A stretch of DNA of 38,138 nucleotides from Candidatus Methylobacter titanis (GTDB lineage: Bacteria > Pseudomonadota > Gammaproteobacteria > Methylococcales > Methylomonadaceae), in contig JAQSDX010000034.1 in assembly GCA_029946125.1 (NCBI GenBank), forward strand, positions 1 through 38,138. The letters run 5' to 3'. Made by a program: the position numbers and the translations under genes. Positions 1 through 8,850 of this stretch are shown piece after piece. The notes beneath the pieces were generated by a model. It worked only from the letters and a program-made list of their open reading frames with translations. It ran no database searches and was not told the DNA's origin. Position 1 is the stretch's first letter, and every line of letters begins with the position of its first letter.

Positions 1-123
1 ATCGCTTAATTCTATTCTGTTCATTCCAGCCAAAATGGTGAATTCTACATGACTGGTGAAACGTCAACAGAACCTAGGTTTAGTAAAAACTAAAGCAGCC
101 GTCACCATCATTAAGTTTATACA

Positions 124-153
124 TTATGGGTGCGAATAAATTCGCGCCCATAA
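124..153. repeat. REP-like palindrome (GCGAAT-AA-ATTCGC core)
   Basis: A near-perfect inverted repeat: arms TTATGGG and GCGAAT on the left face ATTCGC and CCCATAA on the right, with one T/G mismatch and a two-base AA centre. The same core recurs at 1400-1417 inside feoB and at 3344-3369 after feoC, so this is a dispersed repeat family and not a lone hairpin. Confidence 0.75.
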
Positions 154-407
154 CAGATGCCACAATCATCTTCGGCTTACCTTGATAACAGCGTCGTTCT
201 GTGTCTAACACAGGGTGAAGCGTTAGCTTCGCTACCCGACTTTTATCGTAACTTATCTCCTTCTGCCCCATAAAAAGCTTTGGCCGCATCAGAGAAATAT
301 CTCGGTCTCTAAGGTCGGAACGGCACGAAATTGCTTGATGCTAGCTTTTTTTACTCTTTATGAAAATACCGATTATATGATTCGGTTATATGATATAGTT
401 ATCTTAA

Positions 408-422
408 TGAGAATGATTGTTG
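408..422 (+). promoter_or_regulatory. candidate Fur box upstream of feoA
   Basis: TGAGAATGATTGTTG matches the 7-1-7 Fur consensus (TGATAATnATTATCA) at about 10-11 of 14 positions. It lies about 50-65 bases before the chosen feoA start, in an AT-rich region that looks like a promoter. Iron repression of feoABC through Fur is well established in related bacteria; here the site is a sequence match only. Confidence 0.45.
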
Positions 423-473
423 ATAACTCCTGGAGCGGTTGATTTTAATGCACTTTATTTTAATACTTATTTT

Positions 474-707
474 ATGGCAATAAGCTTAAAAAACCTGACG
501 GTGGGTGATTCGGGAAAAATCGTTGGCTTTGAATCATCGGGAAAGGCTTATCGAAAACGCTTGCTGGCTATGGGCTTGACGCCGGGAACCGAGTTTAGCG
601 TCACCCGTTTTGCGCCGATGGGAGATCCGGTTGAGATTAAGTTGCGTGGATTTTCATTAACCCTGCGTAAGGATGAAGCGGCAATATTATTGATAGAGAA
701 ACTCTGA
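474..707 (+). CDS. feoA: ferrous iron transport protein FeoA
   Basis: A 77-residue cytoplasmic SH3-like protein that works with the FeoB iron permease. The sequence has the FeoA pattern: LKNLTVGDSGKIVGF at the start, then KRLLAMGLTPGTEFSV and a C-terminal DPVEIKLRGFSLTLRKDEA segment. The start at ATG 474 (MAISLKNL) gives the usual family length; an upstream in-frame TTG at 417 would add 19 residues with no family resemblance. The Shine-Dalgarno match before 474 is poor. The stop codon overlaps the feoB ATG by one base, so the two are translationally coupled. A candidate Fur box lies upstream, which fits iron-repressed expression. Confidence 0.93.
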   Translation: MAISLKNLTVGDSGKIVGFESSGKAYRKRLLAMGLTPGTEFSVTRFAPMGDPVEIKLRGFSLTLRKDEAAILLIEKL

Positions 708-3082
708 TGAAAACTGATTTTACAGTTGGCGTAGTCGGCAATCCGAATTGCGGCAAGACCACACTATTTAACGCATTAACGGGTGCCAGGCAGCATGTGG
801 GCAATTGGCCCGGCGTTACCGTCGAGAAAAAAACCGGTGAATACAGTTTCGATCTTAAAGTGATCGAATTAGTCGATTTACCCGGCACCTATTCATTGGA
901 AGCTGCCGACGATCAGGTTTCTTTAGATGAAAAAGTCGCCCGTGATTATGTTGCATCCAAAAATGCCGACTTGATTATTAATATTGTTGACGCATCAAAT
1001 ATAGAGCGAAATCTTTACTTAACCTCGCAACTTATTGAAATGCGAGTACCGATGATTTTGGTGCTTAATATGATGGATGCGGTTAAACACCGTGGCATCA
1101 AAATTGATATTGATTTTCTTGAGCGACTATTGGGTTGTCCTGTTATTCCGATTAGCGCCTCGAATAAGGACGGTATCGGCGCATTAAAAGTGGCCATCAA
1201 TAGCGCGGCTATCGCCAAGCCTATACCTTCGGTAAAAATCAGCTATATCCCCGAACTGGAGCAAGCCATCAATGACATTTCACCGTCGTTGATTGAGGCC
1301 GCACAGCAGCATAACTGCGACCTGCGTTGGCTGGCTATTCGCTTGCTGGAAGACGATACCTTGGCCAAACAGATTGTAGGGGGGACCTTGGTCGCCCAAG
1401 GGCGAATAAATTCGCCCCTACAAACAGTTGCGCAATTACAGCGCCGGGTAGAAACCGAAACCGATGACGAAATCGACATTCTCGCCGCCGACGCCCGTTA
1501 CGGATTCGTCAATGAATTAACCAATGGCGCAGTCTGCAAGCTAACCGAGGTAACTCGCCACACAACCGATAAAATCGACAACATCGTTTTAAACCGCTTT
1601 CTGGGTATCCCGATTTTTCTGTTAGTCATGTACGCGATGTTCATGTTTACCATTAATATCGGCAGCGCTTTCGTCGATTTTTTTGATCAAGCCGTAGGCG
1701 CGTTATTGATCGACGCGCTAAGTCTGACGCTCACCGAACTGAACGTGCCGCAATGGCTGATCGTATTAGTCACCAATGGCGTGGGCGGCGGCATACAGGT
1801 AGTTGCCACCTTTATCCCGATTGTCGGCTTCCTGTTTATGTTTCTGTCGGCACTGGAAGACTCCGGTTATATGTCCAGGGCGGCTTTCGTCATGGACCGA
1901 TTCATGCGCATGATCGGCTTGCCCGGTAAATCTTTCGTACCGATGATCGTCGGTTTCGGCTGTAATGTCCCGGCGATTATGGCCACGCGGACTCTGGAAA
2001 ACCAACGTGACCGGATATTGACCAACTTGATGAATCCGTTCATGTCTTGCGGTGCCAGATTGCCGGTTTACGCCTTATTTGCCGCCGCATTTTTCCCGGT
2101 TGGCGGCCAGAATCTGGTGTTCGGTTTGTATTTGTTGGGCATTGCAATAGCGGTGTTAACCGGTTTAATCATGCGGCACACCTTATTTAAAGGGGAATCA
2201 TCCCCCTTTATTATGGAATTGCCCGCTTATCACATGCCGACAGTGCGCGGCGTTTTTATCAGAACCTGGGATAGACTAAAGTCGTTTTTATTCAATGCAG
2301 GCAAAGTTATTGTACCGATGGTGCTGGTACTGAACTTTCTTAATGCGCTGGGTACGGATGGTTCATTCGGCCAGGAAAACAGCAATAAATCGGTATTAAG
2401 CGAGATTGGTCGCAGCCTAACACCGGCGTTTAAACCGATGGGCATAGAAAAAGACAATTGGCCTGCTACGGTCGGTATATTTACCGGCGTTTTAGCCAAA
2501 GAGGCCGTGGTCGGAACCCTGGATGCCTTATACAGCCAGCTTGCGGTGGCCGATACAACAGCTGCCGATAAAGCCCCGTTCAATCTTCAACAGGCTTTGA
2601 TTGACGCCTGTTTAACTGTGCCTAAAAACCTGCACGACGTCGCCGATAATTTGTTGGATCCATTGGGTTTGAATATCGGCAACGTCGACGATATGACTGC
2701 GGCAGCCGGTGAACAGGAAGTCAATGCCGGTACTTTTGCCGCCATGCAGCAAAGTTTTGATGGTAAGGCCGGGGCTTTCGCCTATTTATTATTTATCTTA
2801 TTGTATGCCCCTTGCGTTGCGGCAACCGCTGCAATTTACCGGGAAACCAACATGAACTGGACTGTGTTTGTGGTGTTCTGGACGACCGGTATCGCCTACA
2901 TGACCGCCACGATTTTTTATCAAGCGATGACCTATAGTGAGCATCCAGATTATTCGCTGGTCTGGATAAGCGGACTAATCATTGCCTTTTCCGCAGTATT
3001 GCTCGGCCTGTGGCTACTGGGTAAAAACGCTGAGGTCACAGAGGTAAAACATAGGAGGGAGTCCTTACATGATCCTGTCTGA
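707..3082 (+). CDS. feoB: Fe(2+) transporter FeoB, GTPase and permease
   Basis: Inner-membrane ferrous iron transporter, 791 residues. The N-terminal G domain shows G1 GNPNCGKTT (11-19), the G2 segment NWPGVTVEKK (33-42), G3 DLPG (57-60) and G4 NMMD near 120. A helical regulatory domain follows, then two Gate domains with hydrophobic segments and conserved stretches such as GFGCNVPAIMATRT and a second set near LAKEAVVGTL. The gene overlaps feoA by one base and feoC by 14 bases. Oddity: residues 223-240 (1373-1426) are encoded by a palindromic repeat element inserted in frame in the linker between the GTPase part and the membrane part; see findings. A gap of about 60 residues between the last conserved LAKEAVVGTL block and the final membrane segments is low in similarity but usual for FeoB. 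Confidence 0.97.
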   Translation: MKTDFTVGVVGNPNCGKTTLFNALTGARQHVGNWPGVTVEKKTGEYSFDLKVIELVDLPGTYSLEAADDQVSLDEKVARDYVASKNADLIINIVDASNIERNLYLTSQLIEMRVPMILVLNMMDAVKHRGIKIDIDFLERLLGCPVIPISASNKDGIGALKVAINSAAIAKPIPSVKISYIPELEQAINDISPSLIEAAQQHNCDLRWLAIRLLEDDTLAKQIVGGTLVAQGRINSPLQTVAQLQRRVETETDDEIDILAADARYGFVNELTNGAVCKLTEVTRHTTDKIDNIVLNRFLGIPIFLLVMYAMFMFTINIGSAFVDFFDQAVGALLIDALSLTLTELNVPQWLIVLVTNGVGGGIQVVATFIPIVGFLFMFLSALEDSGYMSRAAFVMDRFMRMIGLPGKSFVPMIVGFGCNVPAIMATRTLENQRDRILTNLMNPFMSCGARLPVYALFAAAFFPVGGQNLVFGLYLLGIAIAVLTGLIMRHTLFKGESSPFIMELPAYHMPTVRGVFIRTWDRLKSFLFNAGKVIVPMVLVLNFLNALGTDGSFGQENSNKSVLSEIGRSLTPAFKPMGIEKDNWPATVGIFTGVLAKEAVVGTLDALYSQLAVADTTAADKAPFNLQQALIDACLTVPKNLHDVADNLLDPLGLNIGNVDDMTAAAGEQEVNAGTFAAMQQSFDGKAGAFAYLLFILLYAPCVAATAAIYRETNMNWTVFVVFWTTGIAYMTATIFYQAMTYSEHPDYSLVWISGLIIAFSAVLLGLWLLGKNAEVTEVKHRRESLHDPV
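1374..1423. repeat. nested palindromic repeat element inside feoB
   Basis: Outer arms TTGTAGGGG (1374-1382) and CCCCTACAA (1415-1423) enclose two inner palindromes: CCTTGG/CCAAGG (1386-1391, 1396-1401) and GGGCGAAT-AA-ATTCGCCC (1400-1417). The last core is shared with the intergenic palindromes at 124 and 3344. The element is read through by the feoB frame without a stop codon or frameshift. Confidence 0.75.
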
Positions 3083-3317
3083 TTTGAGAGACTATTTAAG
3101 GGCGCAGCACCGAATTGCGTTGGCGGATTTAATCATCCATTTCGACATGGATGCCGATGCCCTGCGAGGTATGCTGGGCAAATGGATCAGCAAAGGCAAG
3201 GTGCGCAAACTGCCGTTGACGGCATCTTGCGGTACCAGTTGCTGTCAATGCGATACCACTTTGACGGAGATTTATGAGTGGGTTGATGAGTCGAATGTAA
3301 GAAGTGATTTAAGTTAG
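3069..3317 (+). CDS. feoC: FeoC-like transcriptional regulator/FeoB partner
   Basis: An 82-residue winged-helix protein of the FeoC type. The N-terminal half (LRDYLRAQHRIALADLIIHF ... LRGMLGKWISKGKVRKL) fits the helix-turn-helix and wing. It is followed by a cysteine cluster, CGTSCCQCD, which in the family binds an Fe-S cluster. FeoC acts as a small cytoplasmic accessory to FeoB and may control its stability or expression. The ATG at 3069 lies inside the feoB end, with a strong AGGAGG-type ribosome site in feoB codons just upstream. Last gene of the operon; a long palindrome follows at 3344. The acidic tail after the cysteines has no clear counterpart. Confidence 0.85.
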   Translation: MILSDLRDYLRAQHRIALADLIIHFDMDADALRGMLGKWISKGKVRKLPLTASCGTSCCQCDTTLTEIYEWVDESNVRSDLS

Positions 3318-3343
3318 GCCGGAAATGGTTGTGGTTGACTGTC

Positions 3344-3369
3344 GTGGGCGCGAATTTATTCGCGCCCAC
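3344..3369. repeat. REP-like palindrome between feoC and uvrA
   Basis: Perfect 12-bp arms GTGGGCGCGAAT and ATTCGCGCCCAC around a two-base TT centre. It sits in the 70-base gap between the convergent ends of feoC and uvrA, where a stable hairpin could serve as a transcript end on both strands, although no T-run follows. Same family as the palindrome at 124. Confidence 0.8.
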
Positions 3370-3387
3370 ACCCTATAAATATTCCTG

Positions 3388-6273
3388 CTATTCAAAAAAC
3401 CGCTTCAAATACTCCCCTGTATGCGAGGCTTTATTTTCAGAAATCTGTTTAGGCGTGCCTTCTGCAACCAGCGTTCCGCCGCCATCGCCGCCTTCGGGTC
3501 CCATATCGATGATCCAGTCTGCGGTTTTGATCACATCCAGGTTGTGTTCGATCACGATGACGGTATTGCCGTGATCGCGCAGGGTATGCAACACATGCAA
3601 CAATTGCTTAATGTCGTGGAAATGCAGGCCGGTGGTCGGCTCATCCAGTATGTATAAGGTTTTTCCGGTGTCGCGTTTGGATAGTTCTTTGGCGAGTTTT
3701 ACCCGCTGCGCTTCGCCGCCGGACAGCGTGGTCGCATTCTGTCCCAGAGTGATGTAACTTAAACCTACCTGAACCAGAGTTTGTAATTTACGGGCCAGCG
3801 TCGGCACCGGACTGAAAAATTCGGCCGCATCTTCTACGGTCATGTCCAGCACCTGATGGATGGTTTTGCCTTTATAGCGGATCTCCAGCGTCTCCCGGTT
3901 ATAGCGTTTGCCGTTGCAGTTATCGCAATGAACGAATATATCCGGCAGAAAATGCATTTCGACTTTGATCACGCCATCGCCTTTGCAGGCTTCGCAGCGG
4001 CCGCCTTTGACGTTAAAGCTGAATCTTCCTGGCGTATAGCCGCGCGAACGCGCTTCGGGCGTTGCCGAAAATAATTCGCGTATCGGCGTGAACAGGCCGG
4101 TATAGGTCGCCGGATTCGAGCGCGGTGTGCGACCTATCGGGCTTTGGTCTATATCGACGACTTTATCGAAATGCTCCAGGCCTTCGATCGCGTCACAGGG
4201 CGCGGGAATAGTTCCTGCACGGTTGATTAACCGGGCCGCGTGACGGTACAAGGTATCGTTAATCAGCGTCGATTTTCCGGAACCGGATACGCCGGTGATG
4301 CAGGTAAACAAACCGATAGGGAAGGCAATATCGACATTTTTCAGATTATTGCCGTGCGCATTGCGGATGGTGATTTGTTTGTCTTTATCTGCCGGCGTTA
4401 ATGTTTCGGGAATGGTAATGCCGATTTTTCCCGATAAATATTGGCCGGTTAACGAGTCTTCATTATTCAGTATATCCTCCAGGGTGCCTTGCGCAATGAT
4501 GCGTCCGCCATGGACACCCGCACCGGGGCCTATATCGACAATATGCTGCGCCGAACGGATCGCATCCTCATCATGCTCGACCACGATCACGGTATTGCCC
4601 AGGTCGCGCAGGCGGAACAAGGTGTTCAGCAAGCGCTGGTTGTCGCGTTGATGCAGGCCTATCGACGGCTCATCCAGCACGTACATCACCCCGACCAAGC
4701 CCGCGCCGATTTGGCTGGCAAGCCGGATACGTTGCGCTTCGCCGCCGGAAAGCGTGTCCGCACTGCGATCCAGGGTTAAATAGTCGAGGCCTACATTGAC
4801 CAGGAATTCCAGTCTTTCCTGGATTTCCTTGACGATTTTTGCGGCAACTTCGCCGCGTTTTCCAGGCAGGTTCAGGTGCTTAAAAAAGTCCAGGGACTTG
4901 CGGATCGGGAAACGGGTCAGATGGTGTATCGGCAAATCTTCAACAAACACATTTCTGGCGGAAATGTTCAGCCTAGCGCCCTCGCATACGTTACAAGGTT
5001 TTTGGGATAAATATTTAGCCAGTTCATCGCGCACCATTTGCGAATCGGTCTCATGGTAACGCCGTTCCATATTGGCAATAATGCCTTCAAAGCTATGGCG
5101 TTTCTTTTTGACCGAGCCGGTTCCGACCATAAACTTGAATTCAATAACTTCAGGGCCGCTGCCGTAAAGAATAATCGCCTGAGTTTCTTGGGACAATTCC
5201 GAAAACGGCGCTTCCGGGTCGAAGTTATAGTGCTTAGCCAGCGAACAGATAATTTGATAATAATAGGCATTGCGTCGATCCCAGCCGCGAATCGCGCCCC
5301 CGGCAAGGCTGATGTCGGGGTTATGAATAATCAGTTCGGGATCGAAATGCTGGCGTACGCCCAAGCCGTCGCAACTGCTGCATGCGCCTTTGGGATTGTT
5401 AAACGAGAAGATGCGCGGTTCCAGTTCGGTCAGACTGTAGCCGCATTGAGGGCAGGCGTAGCGCTCGGAAAACATCAACTCGGTCGCGCCGGTAACTGCT
5501 CCTGTGTCGCCTAAAGCGCCTACTGTTGGTGCTCTACCTCCTGCATCCTTGCAGTCGTCATCAATGCAGGCGGCGATCGCGATACCGTCGGCGATGCGCA
5601 GAGCCGTCTCGAAGGATTCGGATAAGCGCAAGGCGATGTCGTCGCGAATCTTGAAACGGTCGACAATGACCTCGATGGTATGTTTCTTTTTTAAATCCAG
5701 TACCGGCGGCTCATCCAGGTCGTATACAGTGCCGTCAATCCGGGCGCGGATGAAGCCCTGGGCGCGCAGGTCGTCAAGCAACTGGATATGCTCGCCCTTG
5801 CGGTCATTGACCACCGGCGCCAGCAACATCCAGCGCTGGTCTGGGGTCTGCGACAGCACATGATCAACCATCTGGCTGACCGTTTGCGCTTCCAGCGAAG
5901 CCTGATGTTCGGGGCAACGCGGCGTACCGGCGCGGGCATAGAGCAGTCTTAAATAATCGTAGATTTCGGTGATGGTGCCGACGGTGGAACGCGGGTTGTG
6001 CGAGGTGGATTTTTGTTCAATCGAAATAGCCGGTGACAGGCCTTCGATATGGTCGACATCGGGCTTTTCCATAATGGCTAGAAACTGACGGGCATAGGTA
6101 GAAAGGGATTCTACATAGCGTCGCTGTCCTTCGGCATAAATGGTGTCGAATGCCAGCGATGATTTGCCCGAGCCGGAAAGGCCGGTGATGACGATGAGTT
6201 TGTCTCTGGGCAGATCGAGATCGATATTTTTCAGGTTATGTGTTCTGGCACCACGAATGCTGATCGTATCCAT
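3388..6273 (-). CDS. uvrA: excinuclease ABC subunit UvrA
   Basis: DNA-damage recognition ATPase of nucleotide excision repair, 961 residues. It shows the duplicated ABC architecture: the first Walker [10 protein letters not shown] (31-39), zinc-binding CPQC/CSSC pairs, ABC signature [16 protein letters not shown], and then a second Walker [10 protein letters not shown] with CEAC/CDNC zinc ligands and [16 protein letters not shown]. Aligned from memory with E. coli UvrA (940 residues) it is collinear except for an extra run of about 20 residues at 236-264, just before the [13 protein letters not shown] zinc region; this segment looks like an in-frame insertion. A 13-bp palindrome lies about 27 bases upstream of the start. 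I did not find a standard LexA box (CTGT-N8-ACAG) in the upstream gap, although uvrA is SOS-controlled in E. coli. Confidence 0.98.
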   Translation of the reverse strand: MDTISIRGARTHNLKNIDLDLPRDKLIVITGLSGSGKSSLAFDTIYAEGQRRYVESLSTYARQFLAIMEKPDVDHIEGLSPAISIEQKSTSHNPRSTVGTITEIYDYLRLLYARAGTPRCPEHQASLEAQTVSQMVDHVLSQTPDQRWMLLAPVVNDRKGEHIQLLDDLRAQGFIRARIDGTVYDLDEPPVLDLKKKHTIEVIVDRFKIRDDIALRLSESFETALRIADGIAIAACIDDDCKDAGGRAPTVGALGDTGAVTGATELMFSERYACPQCGYSLTELEPRIFSFNNPKGACSSCDGLGVRQHFDPELIIHNPDISLAGGAIRGWDRRNAYYYQIICSLAKHYNFDPEAPFSELSQETQAIILYGSGPEVIEFKFMVGTGSVKKKRHSFEGIIANMERRYHETDSQMVRDELAKYLSQKPCNVCEGARLNISARNVFVEDLPIHHLTRFPIRKSLDFFKHLNLPGKRGEVAAKIVKEIQERLEFLVNVGLDYLTLDRSADTLSGGEAQRIRLASQIGAGLVGVMYVLDEPSIGLHQRDNQRLLNTLFRLRDLGNTVIVVEHDEDAIRSAQHIVDIGPGAGVHGGRIIAQGTLEDILNNEDSLTGQYLSGKIGITIPETLTPADKDKQITIRNAHGNNLKNVDIAFPIGLFTCITGVSGSGKSTLINDTLYRHAARLINRAGTIPAPCDAIEGLEHFDKVVDIDQSPIGRTPRSNPATYTGLFTPIRELFSATPEARSRGYTPGRFSFNVKGGRCEACKGDGVIKVEMHFLPDIFVHCDNCNGKRYNRETLEIRYKGKTIHQVLDMTVEDAAEFFSPVPTLARKLQTLVQVGLSYITLGQNATTLSGGEAQRVKLAKELSKRDTGKTLYILDEPTTGLHFHDIKQLLHVLHTLRDHGNTVIVIEHNLDVIKTADWIIDMGPEGGDGGGTLVAEGTPKQISENKASHTGEYLKRFFE

Positions 6274-6299
6274 TAAATAATTCCGGCAATTTAAACAAC

Positions 6300-6312
6300 C
6301 GTATAATATACG
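6300..6312. promoter_or_regulatory. 13-bp palindrome in the uvrA promoter region
   Basis: CGTATAATATACG is a perfect odd palindrome located in the divergent gap between uvrA and the small membrane protein gene. On the minus strand it contains TATTAT, a fair -10 element, with TTGTGT 18 bases upstream (6328-6333) as a possible -35. It could be the uvrA promoter core with an overlapping operator; this is unproven. Confidence 0.3.
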
Positions 6313-6362
6313 AGCAAAGCCGTATTAACACAAACGGCGTAGACACTGGCCGACTTTAACTA

Positions 6363-6692
6363 ATGCTCATCAACACATTAAATTCATTCGTTTTTAAATA
6401 TATTCGGTTTATCGAAATGCTGGGCGTGCTTATGCGCATTTTCAGTTTTTCTCTGGTCAGTTGGCTGGGCGCGGAAAGTCCGTTTCTGTTTGTGTGGGCT
6501 TTTAATACCGCAGATGCGGTGATACTTTCCTGGTGTTCGATACTCAAGAAAGATAGTGCTTATACTTTGCTGAATGTGTTCTGGATTATGGTCGGCATTA
6601 TTGGAATGGTTAGAGCCAGTCAAATTTCAGTTATTGATGTTAAAGCTGCTTGGCTGCACTTAATAACCCAGATCATAGCACTGTTCAGTTAA
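6363..6692 (+). CDS. small membrane protein of unknown function
   Basis: Up to 109 residues with about three hydrophobic segments (MLGVLMRIFSFSLVSWLGA, PFLFVWAFNTADAVILSW, LLNVFWIMVGIIGMV), so very likely an inner-membrane protein. The pattern of a polar loop with KKDSAYTLLNVFW before the last helix resembles small two- or three-helix transporter-like proteins, but I cannot place it in a family. The start is uncertain: ATG 6363, 6417 and 6432 are all in frame and none has a good ribosome site. It is transcribed away from uvrA and ends 176 bases before the MFS gene. Confidence 0.6.
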   Translation: MLINTLNSFVFKYIRFIEMLGVLMRIFSFSLVSWLGAESPFLFVWAFNTADAVILSWCSILKKDSAYTLLNVFWIMVGIIGMVRASQISVIDVKAAWLHLITQIIALFS

Positions 6693-6868
6693 ATAGTACC
6701 TCAAGCACAAATGAGCGAAACCTATAAATAAAGCTTGTTATAATGGACGTCATTAAAATAATGAGATAAACCACTAGGTTAGTCCGGCATTTGCAGTTGA
6801 TTGTAAAGCCTGCGCTCAGCTGCGTTTATTTTTCTTGATAATTCTGGTTCAAAAAGGAGAAGCTGGTT

Positions 6869-8260
6869 TTGACAACAATGCAAGACATTACAAGTTCGAT
6901 GACTTTATCGGAAAAACGCGCTACCTGGTCTTTGGCAGGCATTTATGCTTTGCGAATGCTGGGGTTGTTTATGATTTTGCCGGTGTTATCTTTATTTGCC
7001 GAGCAGTTGGAAGGCTCAACGCCAGCGCTGATCGGACTGGCTATGAGTATTTACGGCTTACCTCAAGTTCTGTTGCAAATCCCTTTCGGCTTGTTATCGG
7101 ATCGCTTCGGTCGTAAAAAAATGATCATTATCGGCCTAGTGCTATTTATGATCGGCAGCGTTATCGCTGCGCTATCGACGACGATTTACGGGGTTTTGGT
7201 GGGCAGGGCTTTTCAGGGCGCAGGTGCGGTTTCGGCCGTTATCATGGCCTTGGTGGCCGATTTGACTCAGGAAGTTCATCGCACCAAAGCCATGGCGATT
7301 ATCGGGATTAGTATCGGAGCGTCATTTGGTGTCGGCATCATAGCCGGGCCTGTTATTTCAGGATTCGGCGGTGTGCAAAGCGTTTTTGCGGTAACGGCGG
7401 TGCTCACTGCATTGGCTATTATAGCGATAATTTTTATCGTCCCCGATCCTCATCAGACTAAACTGCATCGGGATGCTGAGTTCGTTCCCGAAGAAACTAT
7501 GCATGTATTGAAAAATCCGGATTTATTGCGCCTGAATTACGGGATTTTTACCTTGCATATGATTTTAATGGCTATCTTTGTTGTTGTGCCTTCGTTGATG
7601 AGAGATGCGGGGTTGTTGGCCGGGGGCGAGTGGAAGGTTTATTTGCCGGTTTTTGTTATTTCGATGGCGTTTGCTGTGCCGTTCGTGATCCTGGCAGAAA
7701 AAAAACGTAAGATGAAACAAGTGTTTATCGGTGCGATTGCGGTGGTAATGGTGGCTGAACTGGGATTGTCGTTCATGCATCAAAGCTTGATCGGAATTAT
7801 AGCGTTCTTGTGGCTGTTTTTTTGCGGCTTTAACCTGCTGGAAGCGACACTGCCTTCCTTAATATCGAAGACCGCGCCAGCCGATTTAAAAGGCACGGCT
7901 ATGGGCGCTTATTCAAGCTCTCAGTTTTTGGGTCTGTTTATAGGCGGCTTAGTGGGCGGTTGGTTTAACGGCGTATTCGGGGTTACAGCGGTGTTTTTAT
8001 TTTCCGCCGCTGCCGCGTTCAGCTGGTTATTAGTGTCTTTGTGGATGAAGTCTCCCCGTTATGTGGCAAATCTGCTGATATCGCTGGAAAAGCTCAGCGA
8101 ACCGGATGCCAATGAGTTTATTGCCGAAATGGGTAAACTCAGCGGTGTAGAAGAAATCACATTGCATTATGACGAGGCTTTGGCTTACCTAAAAGTTGAT
8201 AATCAGCAGTTGGATAAAGATAAGTTGCAGGGTTTGATTACACAGTACGTCAATACTTAA
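6869..8260 (+). CDS. yajR: MFS transporter with C-terminal YAM domain (YajR type)
   Basis: A 463-residue inner-membrane transporter of the major facilitator superfamily, probably a proton-coupled efflux carrier; the substrate of E. coli YajR is not firmly known. It follows E. coli YajR closely through its length: RATWSL..LRMLGLFMILPVL at the first helix, motif A FGLLSDRFGRKKMI in the 2-3 loop, RAFQGAGAVSAVIMALVADLT in helix 4, and KRKMKQVF in the second half. The last ~65 residues (about 400-463) form the cytoplasmic ferredoxin-like YAM domain. Start: the TTG at 6869 has AGGAG nine bases upstream; an in-frame ATG at 6878 is the alternative and would lose three residues. ssb follows after 35 bases, so the two may share a transcript. 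Confidence 0.9.
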   Translation: MTTMQDITSSMTLSEKRATWSLAGIYALRMLGLFMILPVLSLFAEQLEGSTPALIGLAMSIYGLPQVLLQIPFGLLSDRFGRKKMIIIGLVLFMIGSVIAALSTTIYGVLVGRAFQGAGAVSAVIMALVADLTQEVHRTKAMAIIGISIGASFGVGIIAGPVISGFGGVQSVFAVTAVLTALAIIAIIFIVPDPHQTKLHRDAEFVPEETMHVLKNPDLLRLNYGIFTLHMILMAIFVVVPSLMRDAGLLAGGEWKVYLPVFVISMAFAVPFVILAEKKRKMKQVFIGAIAVVMVAELGLSFMHQSLIGIIAFLWLFFCGFNLLEATLPSLISKTAPADLKGTAMGAYSSSQFLGLFIGGLVGGWFNGVFGVTAVFLFSAAAAFSWLLVSLWMKSPRYVANLLISLEKLSEPDANEFIAEMGKLSGVEEITLHYDEALAYLKVDNQQLDKDKLQGLITQYVNT

Positions 8261-8295
8261 CTTGATAAAATCTGCAAAAACAATGGGAGAAATAG

Positions 8296-8805
8296 ATGTT
8301 GAATAAAGTGATGTTAATAGGAAGGTTAGGTGCCGATCCTGAGGTGCGTTATTTGCCTAGTGGCAGTGCCGTTGCGACCATTCGTCTGGCGACGTCCAGG
8401 CGCTGGAAAGATAAGCAAACAGGGGAGCGTAAAGAAGAGACCGAATGGCATCGTGTGGTATTTTTTAATCGTTTGGCTGAAATCGCCGGTGAATATTTAA
8501 AAAAAGGCAGTCAAGCCTATGTTGAAGGCCGTATTCGCACACAGAAATGGCAGGGTCAAGACGGTCAGGATCGTTATAGTACTGAAATCGTTGCCGACAG
8601 CATGAACATGCTGGACAGTCGTAGCGGTAGCGGCGGTACCGCCGAATTTGGTGGTGATCAGTCGCAGGGCGGATATTCTGCACCTTCATCTTCATCAAGA
8701 CCGTCCAATCAAGCCAAGCAAACGGCACCAAAAAATGATTCCGGCTCATCGATGCCGTCTGCGCCGCCACATTATGATGATTTTGATGACGATATTCCGT
8801 TCTAA
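8296..8805 (+). CDS. ssb: single-stranded DNA-binding protein
   Basis: A 169-residue SSB. An OB fold occupies residues 1-110 ([53 protein letters not shown]). A flexible Gly/Ser/Gln-rich linker leads to the acidic tip DDDIPF, the docking peptide for repair and replication partners. A GGGAGA ribosome site precedes the ATG. It is essential for replication, recombination and repair. In E. coli ssb is divergent from uvrA; here two genes separate them on the same side, a related but rearranged neighbourhood. Confidence 0.98.
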   Translation: MLNKVMLIGRLGADPEVRYLPSGSAVATIRLATSRRWKDKQTGERKEETEWHRVVFFNRLAEIAGEYLKKGSQAYVEGRIRTQKWQGQDGQDRYSTEIVADSMNMLDSRSGSGGTAEFGGDQSQGGYSAPSSSSRPSNQAKQTAPKNDSGSSMPSAPPHYDDFDDDIPF

Positions 8806-8850
8806 AAGTCACCTGGTAGTCATTGTTTAAGAATACAAAGAACACGAAAT

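Larger units (their letters stand above)
1..473. other. gene-free leader upstream of feoABC
   Basis: No credible coding sequence is seen here; the open frames on either strand lack family resemblance, and one of them simply runs through a palindromic repeat. The stretch holds a 30-bp palindrome (124-153), a second decayed inverted sequence around 210-250, and an AT-rich segment (about 370-425) with two copies of TTATATGAT and a candidate Fur box. It probably carries the feo promoter in its last 100 bases. Confidence 0.6.

Noticed and set aside
80-289. Minus-strand open frame of 69 codons in the feo leader
   Set aside because: It reads through the palindromic repeat (giving MGANLFAP, also produced by the copy at 3344) and has no other support.
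417-473. TTG start extending feoA by 19 residues
   Set aside because: The extension overlaps the Fur-box region and has no FeoA similarity; ATG 474 gives the normal length.
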